Shown here: positions 55,402 to 63,922 of the stretch, in pieces | Numbering within the stretch: the stretch's first letter is position 1 | Layout: every line of letters begins with the position of its first letter | NCBI GenBank assembly: GCA_024640565.1 | Contig: JAHEET010000005.1 | Span: 62,001 to 126,000 of the forward strand | Length of the DNA: 64,000 nucleotides | Direction of reading: 5' to 3' | Origin: Flavobacteriaceae bacterium | GTDB lineage: Bacteria; Bacteroidota; Bacteroidia; Flavobacteriales; Flavobacteriaceae | Made by a program: the position numbers and the translations under genes | The notes under the pieces: model-generated | Seen by the model: the letters and a program-made list of their open reading frames with translations, nothing else | Told to the model about the DNA's origin: nothing | Database searches by the model: none

Positions 55402-55438
55402 GTCCAGAATTTCACAAAAGAGTCCCGTATTTTACAAA
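55402..55438 (+). repeat. two direct repeats GTCCnGnATTTnACAAA, 20-bp period
   Basis: GTCCAGAATTTCACAAA (55402-55418) and GTCCCGTATTTTACAAA (55422-55438) agree at 14 of 17 positions and are spaced one per two helical turns, the layout expected for an AraC-type operator. The adjacent AraC-type regulator is the obvious candidate binder. An inverted 11-bp match (TCCAGAATTTC) lies at 56897-56907 before DUF4159. Confidence 0.55.
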
Positions 55439-55484
55439 TTCACTATTTTTAAATAACTGATATGTAAGGTTTTAAAAATAAATA

Positions 55485-55531
55485 TGTCCCGCATTTCTTG
55501 TTATCAAGAAATACGGGACAGTTCTTTTTTT
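55485..55531 (+). terminator. intrinsic terminator after rsmE
   Basis: TGTCCCGCATTTCTTG pairs with CAAGAAATACGGGACA (16 positions, one C-A mismatch) around TTAT, followed by a T-tract. The stem reuses the GTCCCGnATTT core seen in the repeats 60 bp upstream. Confidence 0.88.
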
Positions 55532-55540
55532 ATGGATTTC

Positions 55541-55641
55541 TAATTTTGGTTAAAATTAAAAACCGTCGTTAAAATTCTTGAAAAGGAGAATTTTGTTTTC
55601 AGAAAAGGCGTCATTAAAAAATTTAATGGCGCTTTTTTAGT
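55541..55641 (+). ncRNA. candidate small transcript between two terminators
   Basis: TAATTTTG (55541-55548) fits the -7 consensus. A second hairpin with T-tract, GCGTCATTAAA/TTTAATGGCGC (55608-55632, extended by A/T pairs), ends at about 55638. Together they would define an RNA of about 85 nt, starting near 55555. No -33 box and no known RNA family recognised; the hairpin could also be a leader attenuator of araC. Speculative. Confidence 0.3.
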
Positions 55642-55656
55642 TTCAAAAAAAAATAT

Positions 55657-55664
55657 TACATTCG
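55657..55664 (+). promoter_or_regulatory. possible araC -7 box TACATTCG
   Basis: Differs from TAnnTTTG by one base and lies 59 bp before the ATG of the regulator, after the second terminator of the gap. Confidence 0.35.
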
Positions 55665-55723
55665 TAAGACAAAGTTTTCTACCCCCATCAAAAACTTTAG
55701 AACTGTTTTATAATTGCTATAAG

Positions 55724-56851
55724 ATGACTACAGCGGAGGTTTTTAACTTGTTTTTACTTATAAGCGCCCTGCACGGGTTCTTGTTTTGCTTTATCATGTT
55801 GTTTTCTAAATACCGAAAAAACAAGAGCATTCTCTTTATCAATTTATTGGTTTTAGTCATTTCTTTAAACAACCTACAATCTTGGATTCTTGCCAAAGAT
55901 TTTTTTATTGAGTATTTCTTTTTAGACTATGTACACATTCCCTGGCACTTTTTAATTGCGCCTTTCTTTTATATGTTTTTGATTCACTATCTGGAAATTC
56001 ATGCAAAGAGCAAAAACCTGCTAAAAATAGTACTTCCCGTATTTCTAAGCATCATCAGTATTCGAATTGGATTTGTTTCTTTTTTTAGCAATCAAAACAC
56101 CGCAGACATTGCCCATCTCTTTGAAAAATACACCTCCTTTGAAGAAATTTTTAGCCTGGTAGTATCCCTTACTATTTTTATCTATTCCTTTCATATTCTA
56201 TCGCGAAAAGAAAAACTTTTCTCTAAAATTCTCACCTATGACAACTTAAAATGGATTTATACCTTTTTTAAGTTGGGGCTATTTACCTATATCTTTTGGA
56301 TCGTGGCAATGGCCATCACAGTGGCATTGGATTTTAAAGAATTCATATATTCGTATTACCCACTTCGAATTTTAACGACGGTTTTAATTTATTGGATTGG
56401 CTACCAAGCCATTCTTCAATTGCGCTTATTAAAAGACCGAAAAGGCCTAAGAGAGCAATTGCACGCAAAAGAAAAAATGGTATCAAAAAGCCAACAAACA
56501 GGAGATGAAAGCTCAACACAGAGAGTCCTTTTTAACCAAATAGACGACTATGTACGCACAGAACAGATCTATACCGAACCCAAATTAACCGTAGAATTTG
56601 TAGCAAATCAATTGGACCTGAATCCATCGAAAGTATCGCAGCTCATCAAACAGTTTGCCCACAGAAATTTCAATGATTTTATGAATGAGCATCGCATCAA
56701 TTTAGCAAAAGACCTCCTCAGAAATCAAGCCTATCAGCAATACACCATTACCTCCATAGGCTTAGAATCTGGATTCAACTCAAGGTCTGCTTTTTATCAC
56801 ACCTTCAAAAAACATACGGGCCTTACACCGAGTGCCTATCAAAAGCAATGA
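55724..56851 (+). CDS. membrane-bound AraC-family transcription regulator
   Basis: A 375-residue regulator with seven predicted membrane helices (first half, about 5-235, rich in F, I and L), a linker of about 40 residues and a C-terminal AraC/XylS double HTH (about 275-375: LTVEFVANQLDLNPSKVSQLI, then ITSIGLESGFNSRSAFYHTFK). This 7-TM plus AraC layout is common in Flavobacteriia and suggests sensing at the membrane; the ligand is unknown. It is alone on its strand segment, preceded by the regulatory gap and followed by DUF4159. Confidence 0.88.
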   Translation: MTTAEVFNLFLLISALHGFLFCFIMLFSKYRKNKSILFINLLVLVISLNNLQSWILAKDFFIEYFFLDYVHIPWHFLIAPFFYMFLIHYLEIHAKSKNLLKIVLPVFLSIISIRIGFVSFFSNQNTADIAHLFEKYTSFEEIFSLVVSLTIFIYSFHILSRKEKLFSKILTYDNLKWIYTFFKLGLFTYIFWIVAMAITVALDFKEFIYSYYPLRILTTVLIYWIGYQAILQLRLLKDRKGLREQLHAKEKMVSKSQQTGDESSTQRVLFNQIDDYVRTEQIYTEPKLTVEFVANQLDLNPSKVSQLIKQFAHRNFNDFMNEHRINLAKDLLRNQAYQQYTITSIGLESGFNSRSAFYHTFKKHTGLTPSAYQKQ

Positions 56852-56969
56852 AATTGCGTATGAAAAGTAAGCCAAAAACGCCTCAAAAAACCACTAGAAA
56901 TTCTGGAGTTGATTTTTCTTACTCAAACCTGAATTTACTATCTTGCTTCTTTCAAATCAACCACAATTT

Positions 56970-57611
56970 ATGAGGGCGCTCATCTTTTTCTTTTTTTGGA
57001 GTTTATGCCTAACAGCATATGCACAAGAAGTGGCAATTTTAAAATACAATGGGGGTGGCGATTGGTATGCCAACCCAACAGCAATTCCCAATTTAATTGC
57101 CTTTACCAATACAAGCCTACAGACTAGAATTTCTAAAAACCCCAAAACAGTGGCGGTAGGCAGTGAAGCGCTTTTTAGTTACCCCATGGTATTTATGACC
57201 GGTCATGGAAACGTTACATTTTCGGAGACCGAAGCAGAAAACTTAAAAAATTATTTGATCTCAGGGGGCTTTTTACACATCTCCGATAATTATGGTTTGG
57301 ATACCTACATTCGAAAAGCACTCAAAAAAGTATTTCCTGCATTGGAATTGATTGAAATCCCTTCCAATCATGCGCTCTACAACCAAACCTATAAATTTCC
57401 AAATGGCATTCCAAAAATTCATGAACATGATCAAAAGAGCCCCCAAGGATTTGGACTATTTTTCGAAGGAAGATTGATGGTTTTTTATGATTATGAAACC
57501 GACCTAAGTGATGGTTGGGAAGATGCAGAAATACACAACAACCCCAAAGAAATTCGAGAAAAGGCCTTGAAAATGGGATCGAATATTATTGAATATGCTT
57601 TTAAAAACTAA
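56970..57611 (+). CDS. DUF4159 domain protein, exported
   Basis: A 213-residue protein with a signal peptide (LIFFFFWSLCLTAYAQ), so probably periplasmic. DUF4159 features: LKYNGGGDWYANPTAIPNLIAF, FMTGHGNVTFSETEAENLKNYL, GGFLHISDNYG and a C-terminal SDGWEDAEIHNN. The fold is thought to resemble class I glutamine amidotransferases, with no known reaction. The ATG at 56970 is used. A TATCTTG box 30 bp upstream is a weak promoter candidate. Confidence 0.85.
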   Translation: MRALIFFFFWSLCLTAYAQEVAILKYNGGGDWYANPTAIPNLIAFTNTSLQTRISKNPKTVAVGSEALFSYPMVFMTGHGNVTFSETEAENLKNYLISGGFLHISDNYGLDTYIRKALKKVFPALELIEIPSNHALYNQTYKFPNGIPKIHEHDQKSPQGFGLFFEGRLMVFYDYETDLSDGWEDAEIHNNPKEIREKALKMGSNIIEYAFKN

Positions 57612-57615
57612 TGCA

Positions 57616-58521
57616 ATGCAACATCAAATAGACATCGATGCTATTAAAATAAACTTTGACACTCAAGGGTTATGGATTTTAAACATTGCCATCGCAATCA
57701 TTATGTTTGGCGTTGCATTGGGCATATCTATGGCCGATTTTAAACGCTTGCTAAAAAATCCTAAAATTCTATTTGTAGGGGTATTGTCTCAATTTTTTCT
57801 TTTGCCTGCAGCAACTTTTTTGGCGGTTTTAGTCCTAGAGCCCCATCCCAGTTTTGCACTGGGCATGATGCTCATTGCGGCCTGTCCGGGTGGAAATGTT
57901 TCCAACTTTTTTAGTAAAATGGCGGGTGGAAATGCTGCATTGTCTGTCAGTTTAACCGCTTTTGCAACCCTCATTTGCATAGGAATGACTCCCTTTAATT
58001 TACAGTTTTGGGGCAGTTTGTATGCGCCCACTAATGAAATCTTAAAAACAGTGAAATTGAATCCAGTAGACCTACTTAAATTGGTTTCTCTTATCTTGGG
58101 AATTCCATTGTTTTTTGGAATGCTTTTAAAACACTACCGTGCCGCGATGGCTCAAAAAATAGAGAGCATATTAAAACCGCTTTCGATGTTGGTGTTTATT
58201 GCCCTTATTGTGATTGCTTTTTCACAAAATTTAGCGGTATTTTTCAACCACATTCACCATGTGGCAATGTTGGTTATTTTTCATAATATTTTTGCCTATG
58301 TTTTAGGCTATTACACCGCTAAAAGTTTTGGATTGAATCGGAGAGATACCAAAACAATTGCTATGGAAACGGGGATTCAGAATGGAGGATTGGGATTGTT
58401 ATTAATTTTTGGTTTCTTTGAGGGCTTGGGCGGAATGGCACTATTGGCTGCGTTCTGGGGCATATGGGATGTTTTTTCCGGCTTGCTTCTTGCCACCTAT
58501 TGGGGCAGAAAATTGGACTGA
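57616..58521 (+). CDS. bile acid:sodium symporter family (BASS) transporter
   Basis: An inner-membrane sodium-coupled carrier with about ten helices. The BASS signatures ACPGGNVSNFFSKMAGGNAALSV and ETGIQNGGLGL, the two crossing-helix motifs, are intact. Substrates in bacteria include bile acids, pantoate and other organic anions; not predictable here. The ATG at 57616 is used because an upstream ATG at 57589 would overlap DUF4159. 301 residues is a normal length. Confidence 0.88.
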   Translation: MQHQIDIDAIKINFDTQGLWILNIAIAIIMFGVALGISMADFKRLLKNPKILFVGVLSQFFLLPAATFLAVLVLEPHPSFALGMMLIAACPGGNVSNFFSKMAGGNAALSVSLTAFATLICIGMTPFNLQFWGSLYAPTNEILKTVKLNPVDLLKLVSLILGIPLFFGMLLKHYRAAMAQKIESILKPLSMLVFIALIVIAFSQNLAVFFNHIHHVAMLVIFHNIFAYVLGYYTAKSFGLNRRDTKTIAMETGIQNGGLGLLLIFGFFEGLGGMALLAAFWGIWDVFSGLLLATYWGRKLD

Positions 58522-58562
58522 GAAATTATAGAAAGATACTTGAAGAAATAAATAATGAGGAT

Positions 58563-59630
58563 ATGATTCAGAAAATTTGGTTTGCTTTCGTGTCAAACAC
58601 CATCCAATTGGGATTGTTCTTTTACAGTAAAAAAATAACCGTTCGCGGTCGTAAAAACATTCCAAAAAAAGGCGCTATTTTATTTGCTGTAAACCACCCA
58701 AATGGATTGGTAGATCCGTTGTATGTAACCACCACAAATAGTCGAAGGAATCATTTTTTAGTAAGAGCCGCTTCCTTTAAAAATCCCTTTATAAAAAAGA
58801 TTTTAGAGTCTTTAAATTTAATGCCCATTTATCGAATTCGAGATGGCATACAACAACTTGCCAACAACCAAGAAATTTTTGAAAAGTGTTTTAAAATTTT
58901 ACACAAGCAAGAAACTTTGATGATTTTCCCAGAAGGGAGTCACAATAAAAAAAGAACGGTACGCCTTTTAAGCAAAGGATTTACACGCATTGTTTCTGGG
59001 GCACTTGAAAAACATCCCGAATTGGAAATACAAGTAGTACCGGTCGGCATAACCTATCAACATCCGTCAGATTTTCCTTCAAAAGTAGTCGTGCAGTATG
59101 GGCAACCGATTGCCACAAGAACAATTTTTGAAGCAAATACAGCTGCAAAAGCTATCAATATTTTAAAAGCTGCGGTCACAGCCCAATTAAAAACACTGAG
59201 TGTTCACATTCCCGATGATGCGCATTATGAGGCTGTTTTACAACAACTCGTTGCAGCCCAAGTGGATTTTACACAGGTAGAAAAAGTCAATAAAATGATT
59301 GAAAGCGGCAGCTTCCCAAAGCCTAAAAAGAAGCGAAAGAATTTTTTAAGTCCTTTACGATATCTTATACAACTAAATGGCATACTTCCTTATTTACTTT
59401 GGAGAATAACCCTCAAAAAAATTGATGAAATTGAATTTATAGACACCTTCCGCTTTAGTATAAACCTGGTATTGGTTCCTCTTTTTTATGGCATACAAGC
59501 CTGGATTCTTGGGGCGATTTTTGGGACTTTGATTGGGTGTTTTTACCTAACAATTTCAGCTTTATTGGTGCTACTGTATGTGAAGTTTGCCCCTGCCAAT
59601 GCAAAAGCACATATAGAATTGAAGACCTAA
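58563..59630 (+). CDS. PlsC-type acyltransferase (lysophospholipid acyltransferase family)
   Basis: A membrane acyltransferase of 355 residues from the ATG at 58563, likely acylating a lysophospholipid or related acceptor. The catalytic NHPNGLVDP block corresponds to the H-x4-5-D motif; FPEGSHNKKRTVRLLSKG is the substrate-binding block. Two hydrophobic helices near the C-terminus (about 295-345) anchor it. The start is 41 bp after BASS. An open frame reaches further upstream into BASS but lacks family similarity. Confidence 0.85.
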   Translation: MIQKIWFAFVSNTIQLGLFFYSKKITVRGRKNIPKKGAILFAVNHPNGLVDPLYVTTTNSRRNHFLVRAASFKNPFIKKILESLNLMPIYRIRDGIQQLANNQEIFEKCFKILHKQETLMIFPEGSHNKKRTVRLLSKGFTRIVSGALEKHPELEIQVVPVGITYQHPSDFPSKVVVQYGQPIATRTIFEANTAAKAINILKAAVTAQLKTLSVHIPDDAHYEAVLQQLVAAQVDFTQVEKVNKMIESGSFPKPKKKRKNFLSPLRYLIQLNGILPYLLWRITLKKIDEIEFIDTFRFSINLVLVPLFYGIQAWILGAIFGTLIGCFYLTISALLVLLYVKFAPANAKAHIELKT

Positions 59631-59658
59631 AGGAAGTCCCCTTAAATAAAAAAATAAT

Positions 59659-62574
59659 TTAATCAATAATTGCTTCTTGGATGATCTGCTGAATTTTTGT
59701 GCGCATATCCTGTTGTACCAATCCGTCATTTTCCATCGTTGGATAGACTCTGTTGGATAAGAAAACATAGACAATTCCACTTACCGGATCTGCCCAGGTA
59801 TAGGTGCCCGTAAAACCAGAATGCCCAAAACTCTCCTCGGAAACACAACCACACGTAGCTTTCACTTCTGAATCTAACTGCGTCTTGTCAAAGCCCAAAC
59901 CTCTGCGAACTTTCTCCTCAGAAAAATACCGTTTGTTAAATTTGGTGATGGTTTCGGTTTTTAGATATCTTTTGCCTCCATAAAAACCTTTCTGCAAATA
60001 CATTTGCATCATCTTTGCAATGTCATTGGCATTGGAAAATAGCCCGGCATGTCCACCAATACCCCCCAACATGGCAGCCCCCATATCATGTACATTGCCA
60101 TGCAACAATTGATTTCTAAAATAACGATCTTGTTCGGTAGGAATTATTTCATTCTTGTTGAATTTTTGAAGCGGCAAATAGGTCATTCTGTGTGCACCCA
60201 TGGCTTTATAAAAGGTTTCATCGGCTAATTTTGCCAAGCTCATTTTGTATTTTTTCTCCAGCACTTCTTTAAAAATATAATACCCTAAATCACTGTATTT
60301 ATACCCTGCCGTTTCTCGTTGTGGGGCTTTTTTGATGTAGGCATAAATGCTGTCTTTATAATTTTTTCTTAAATAAAGATTTTCGGCCACTTTGGTCTTG
60401 TACAAGGATGTCTTTTTGGTGCCATAATATTGCTGTAAATTAGCGCCCGTGATACTGTCCTGTGTGTTTTTATAAAAAGGAATCCACGATTTTAAGCGCC
60501 CATTATGAGCGAGCATTTCTTTGACGGTAATGGTGTCTTTATTCGATTTTTTAAAGAAAGGAAGCAGTTCTTTTAATGTTGAATTTAAGGAAAATACGCC
60601 CTCCTCCTCTGCTTTCATAATCAAAGGCAAAGAGGCTAAAATTTTAGTAAGGGATGCTACATCATACAGGTCGGAATTGGTTACTTTTTCCTGTTGATTG
60701 TTGGTATGATGACCAAAACTTTTTTGGTAAACAACCTTCCCTTTTCTGGCAACTAGCACCTGGGCTCCAGGAGCCATTTTTTCTTTTAAAATGGTATCTA
60801 TTGTTTTTTCAATATTTTTTAATTTTTCTGAAGACAGCCCCACATCTTCCGGGATTGAATACCCCAGTCGGTATAAGTTGGCAGTAGACAATCCATGTCC
60901 CGCAGGAAACGCTTTTTTAATGGATACTGGCAATTTCCCTTGCGCTGTAATGGCACCAAAAATAAGTTGCGCCGTTAGTTCTTGTGCTATATGACTGTTT
61001 TGATAAGCGACTACCACACTCTCGATATCGGCAAAAGATGTTACTGGCAACAGCGCATAAGGACTTGCAAAAACGGACAAAATCACCTTCTTGGTGCGAG
61101 CAATTTCTTGTAATTTGTTTCGCTCTTTTTTGTGGAACTTATAACTTTTCCATGGATGTAAATTCGATGTGTGAAACCCAACAATCACGGTGCTATAGGG
61201 AGTTAATTTCTCATTTAATCGCGCGTCATTGGCTGCAAAAACATCAATTTTAGCATACTTCTTTAACATCGAAACAAAAGATTCTCCGGAGTCATCGCCG
61301 AGAGCTACATAGGCAATTTGCTGTTTCTCAAGATTTCTTATGGGAAGAAGTTGTGCTTCATTTTTAATGACTGTTAACGATTTTTCAACTAATTTTCGAT
61401 GGAGTACTGCATCTTGAACCGTATTTAAGTCTTCATGTAAATTGGGTATGGCTACCGGTTGGTAATCATGCAAACCTACAACATACTTGGCTGCCAAAAT
61501 TTTACGCACCGAAAAATCCAAACGTTCTGCTGTTAAAACTCCGGTTTTTAAAGCGCTTTTCATTAATTGAACAGATCCCGGAATGTCTTGTGGTATTAGC
61601 AACAAATCATTTCCTGCTAAGATTGCGGCTACATCTATTTCTGAAGCGGAAGAATAATTGGCGGCTCCTTTCATGTTGAGCCCATCCGTGATAATCAACC
61701 CTAAAAAGCCCATTTTTACTTTCAAAAGATCCGTCACTATTTTTGGGGACAATGAGGAGGGCAAAGCTGGATTTGGTTCTATTTTAGGAATGCTTAAATG
61801 TGCGGTCATGACACTAGCAACACCGGCGTCGAACATTTTCTTATAAGGGTACAATTCCAAAGTATCCAATCGTTGCGCATCAAAATTAACAACAGGCAGC
61901 GTATGGTGGGAGTCGGTTGCAGTATCTCCATGTCCAGGAAAATGTTTTGCATTTGCCAAGACGCCTGTACTTTGCATTCCTTTTGTAAAGGCAATGGATT
62001 TGTTGGTGACATTCTTTTTATTTTCACCAAAAGAACGATTGCCAATAATTGGATTGTCTGGATTTGTATTGATGTCTACAACAGGGGCAAAATTAATATG
62101 AATCCCCAATCTTTTGCAGTGTGCTCCAACTCGTTGGCCAAATTGCTCAATGAATGAATTCTCTTGAATGGCCCCTAATGTCATGTTCCAAGGATAGCGA
62201 AACGTGTTTTTTAAACGCATATCCAACCCCCATTCACCATCGATACCAATGAGTAAAGGTACTTTGGATAAGGCTTGGTATTTATTGGTTAAAACAGCTT
62301 GTTTTTTGGGAGTTCCTTGCATGAAAATTAAATTCCCTACATGGTACTTGCGAATCAATTCTGAAATAAAGTCTTCGTGTTTTTGATCCAGGTTTGAATA
62401 GGCTTGCACCATAAACAACTGCCCTATTTTCTGATCAACCGTCATTGTAGTCATCAAGCTATCTACCCAAATTTGTTGGGCTTTAAAATCGACTGCTCTA
62501 AGCGGGGCAACACTTTGAGCACACAGGTTTGAGACTACCGCAATACAAAATACGAAAAGCAGCTTATTTTTCAT
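59659..62574 (-). CDS. GH3 beta-N-acetylglucosaminidase fused to a beta-lactamase-type serine hydrolase
   Basis: A two-module exported enzyme of 971 residues. Signal peptide (MKNKLLFVFCIAVVSNLCAQ). The GH3 part (about 25-560) has the NagZ-type signature KHFPGHGDTATDSHH from residue 210 and the nucleophile Asp297 in ITDGLNM. The second part (about 590-971) is a penicillin-binding-protein/beta-lactamase fold with SLTK at 641-644, YSD, and GHSGFTGTY. Both active sites look complete. The pairing suggests cell-wall sugar release coupled with an esterase or peptidase; the second activity is unproven. ATG at 62586 is an alternative start. Confidence 0.9.
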   Translation of the reverse strand: MKNKLLFVFCIAVVSNLCAQSVAPLRAVDFKAQQIWVDSLMTTMTVDQKIGQLFMVQAYSNLDQKHEDFISELIRKYHVGNLIFMQGTPKKQAVLTNKYQALSKVPLLIGIDGEWGLDMRLKNTFRYPWNMTLGAIQENSFIEQFGQRVGAHCKRLGIHINFAPVVDINTNPDNPIIGNRSFGENKKNVTNKSIAFTKGMQSTGVLANAKHFPGHGDTATDSHHTLPVVNFDAQRLDTLELYPYKKMFDAGVASVMTAHLSIPKIEPNPALPSSLSPKIVTDLLKVKMGFLGLIITDGLNMKGAANYSSASEIDVAAILAGNDLLLIPQDIPGSVQLMKSALKTGVLTAERLDFSVRKILAAKYVVGLHDYQPVAIPNLHEDLNTVQDAVLHRKLVEKSLTVIKNEAQLLPIRNLEKQQIAYVALGDDSGESFVSMLKKYAKIDVFAANDARLNEKLTPYSTVIVGFHTSNLHPWKSYKFHKKERNKLQEIARTKKVILSVFASPYALLPVTSFADIESVVVAYQNSHIAQELTAQLIFGAITAQGKLPVSIKKAFPAGHGLSTANLYRLGYSIPEDVGLSSEKLKNIEKTIDTILKEKMAPGAQVLVARKGKVVYQKSFGHHTNNQQEKVTNSDLYDVASLTKILASLPLIMKAEEEGVFSLNSTLKELLPFFKKSNKDTITVKEMLAHNGRLKSWIPFYKNTQDSITGANLQQYYGTKKTSLYKTKVAENLYLRKNYKDSIYAYIKKAPQRETAGYKYSDLGYYIFKEVLEKKYKMSLAKLADETFYKAMGAHRMTYLPLQKFNKNEIIPTEQDRYFRNQLLHGNVHDMGAAMLGGIGGHAGLFSNANDIAKMMQMYLQKGFYGGKRYLKTETITKFNKRYFSEEKVRRGLGFDKTQLDSEVKATCGCVSEESFGHSGFTGTYTWADPVSGIVYVFLSNRVYPTMENDGLVQQDMRTKIQQIIQEAIID

Positions 62575-62593
62575 GTGGGTATTCATTCAATAT

Positions 62594-63079
62594 TTAAACC
62601 AAAAAACGTTTGTGCCAGCTTTTACTTGCGGCAACTTCCCAGTGGTTTTCAAAATCTTCTTTTGTAGCAATCATATTGTTAAAAACAATGGTTGATGCGG
62701 TTATTTTTTTGGCTTTGGCATAACGCTGAAAAATAGGCAATTTCACAATATTAATGGTTTCATTGTCTTTAAAACTTATGTTCATTTTGTCCATTAAATC
62801 CAATTTTAATTCGGCTTGTAGGCCTTGTACAAATCGAACAGAACTATCGATGGAACAGCCAGAAACATTGTTAAAACTTTCATCAACTGCCAATACCAAA
62901 AACTGGTTGTATTTAATCGTAAAAGATCCTTTTAAATCGTCTCCATGGCGCGTCCATTGATTGATAAATGCTTCTGCTTTTTCTGAAATGAATTCGACTT
63001 CTTTAGCCGTAAATTCTCGATCGGATTGGTAGATCCAAACACGTGAATTGTTGGGTAGGTTTTTATAATGGGTAAACAT
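62594..63079 (-). CDS. conserved hypothetical protein (often called ABC transporter ATPase)
   Basis: A 161-residue flavobacterial protein often labelled ABC transporter ATPase in databases, but I see no Walker A, signature or Walker B motif, so that name is wrong or at least unsupported. Conserved-looking parts are SRVWIYQSDREFTAKEV, CSIDSSVRFVQGLQ, and VFNNMIATKEDFENHWEV, with the ending SWHKRFL. No signal peptide or membrane helix. Between the exonuclease and the GH3 gene with short spacers (15 and 7-19 bp), so cotranscribed. Confidence 0.8.
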   Translation of the reverse strand: MFTHYKNLPNNSRVWIYQSDREFTAKEVEFISEKAEAFINQWTRHGDDLKGSFTIKYNQFLVLAVDESFNNVSGCSIDSSVRFVQGLQAELKLDLMDKMNISFKDNETINIVKLPIFQRYAKAKKITASTIVFNNMIATKEDFENHWEVAASKSWHKRFLV

Positions 63080-63094
63080 GTTGAATGTTTTAAA

Positions 63095-63922
63095 TTATCT
63101 TAAATTAAACTTTTGTTGCAAAGCTTGTAATTTTTCAGCCTCCGATAGACGCTCCTTGGGAGCTTCCATGCTTTCTTTAATTTCTCGCAATACTTTTTTT
63201 GTATACAAGGGAAAATCTGCTTGCTGCATCCAGTTATGATATCCTGGATTTTCTCTTAATACAGCTTCCACAGTTCGTCCTTTGTATTTTCCAAATGAAA
63301 AGATAGGTTCTCCTTCTTCATTCCTTAGTATAAAACCTGCAAAATCGGCTCTTTTCCCATGTGATGAATAGGCACTTAATGCTTCTACAGAGTTCTCAAT
63401 ATCATCATATTTTTCTAATTGCGCTAATAAAATTTCATAGGTTGCATTGGTGTCTGCTTCTGCACCATGGGCACCTTCCAAGACTTTACCACAATAAAAT
63501 TGATACCCTGCCCCCAAGGTTCTTTGCTCTTTTTTATGAAAAATAACTTGCACATCAATGGCCTTCCTATCTTTCATATTAAAATCAATTCCGGCGCGCA
63601 TAAGCTCTTCTGCTAGTAACGGAATATCGAATCTATTTGAATTGAATCCCGCTAAATCACAGCCGGCAATCATGTTGTCAATTTCTGGAGCTAGCTCTTT
63701 AAAAGTAGGTTCCGTAACCACTTGCTCATTGGTGATTTTATGAACTGCAGTTGCTGCTGCTGGAATTTCTACTTCTGGATTTACCAACCAGGTTTTACTT
63801 ACTTTATTTCCGTTTGGAAAGACTTTTAGAATTGAAATCTCTACAACTCGATCTGTTGCAATATTGACTCCGGTAGTTTCTAAGTCAAAAAATACTATGG
63901 GTTTGGTTAAGTTTAGGTGCAT
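63095..63922 (-). CDS. DEDDh 3'-5' exonuclease
   Basis: An exonuclease of the DnaQ/epsilon-like family, acting on DNA or RNA 3' ends. Catalytic residues: Asp13 and Glu15 in FFDLETTG (motif I), Asp in FNSNRFDIPLL (motif II), and HGAEADTNAT (motif III, His and Asp), all present. The C-terminal part (about 200-275) contains a DUF3820-like SFGKYKGRTVEAVLRENPGY module, common in such enzymes. 275 residues. No epsilon-type polymerase contact can be read. Confidence 0.9.
   Translation of the reverse strand: MHLNLTKPIVFFDLETTGVNIATDRVVEISILKVFPNGNKVSKTWLVNPEVEIPAAATAVHKITNEQVVTEPTFKELAPEIDNMIAGCDLAGFNSNRFDIPLLAEELMRAGIDFNMKDRKAIDVQVIFHKKEQRTLGAGYQFYCGKVLEGAHGAEADTNATYEILLAQLEKYDDIENSVEALSAYSSHGKRADFAGFILRNEEGEPIFSFGKYKGRTVEAVLRENPGYHNWMQQADFPLYTKKVLREIKESMEAPKERLSEAEKLQALQQKFNLR

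Noticed and set aside
58464..58562. Upstream extension of the PlsC-type gene into BASS
   Set aside because: The extra residues (GCFFRLASCHLL) are the BASS 3' end in another frame and lack family similarity.
63035..63060. CACGTGAA in the hypothetical gene as a parS site
   Set aside because: Only the central 8 bases match; the outer arms do not.
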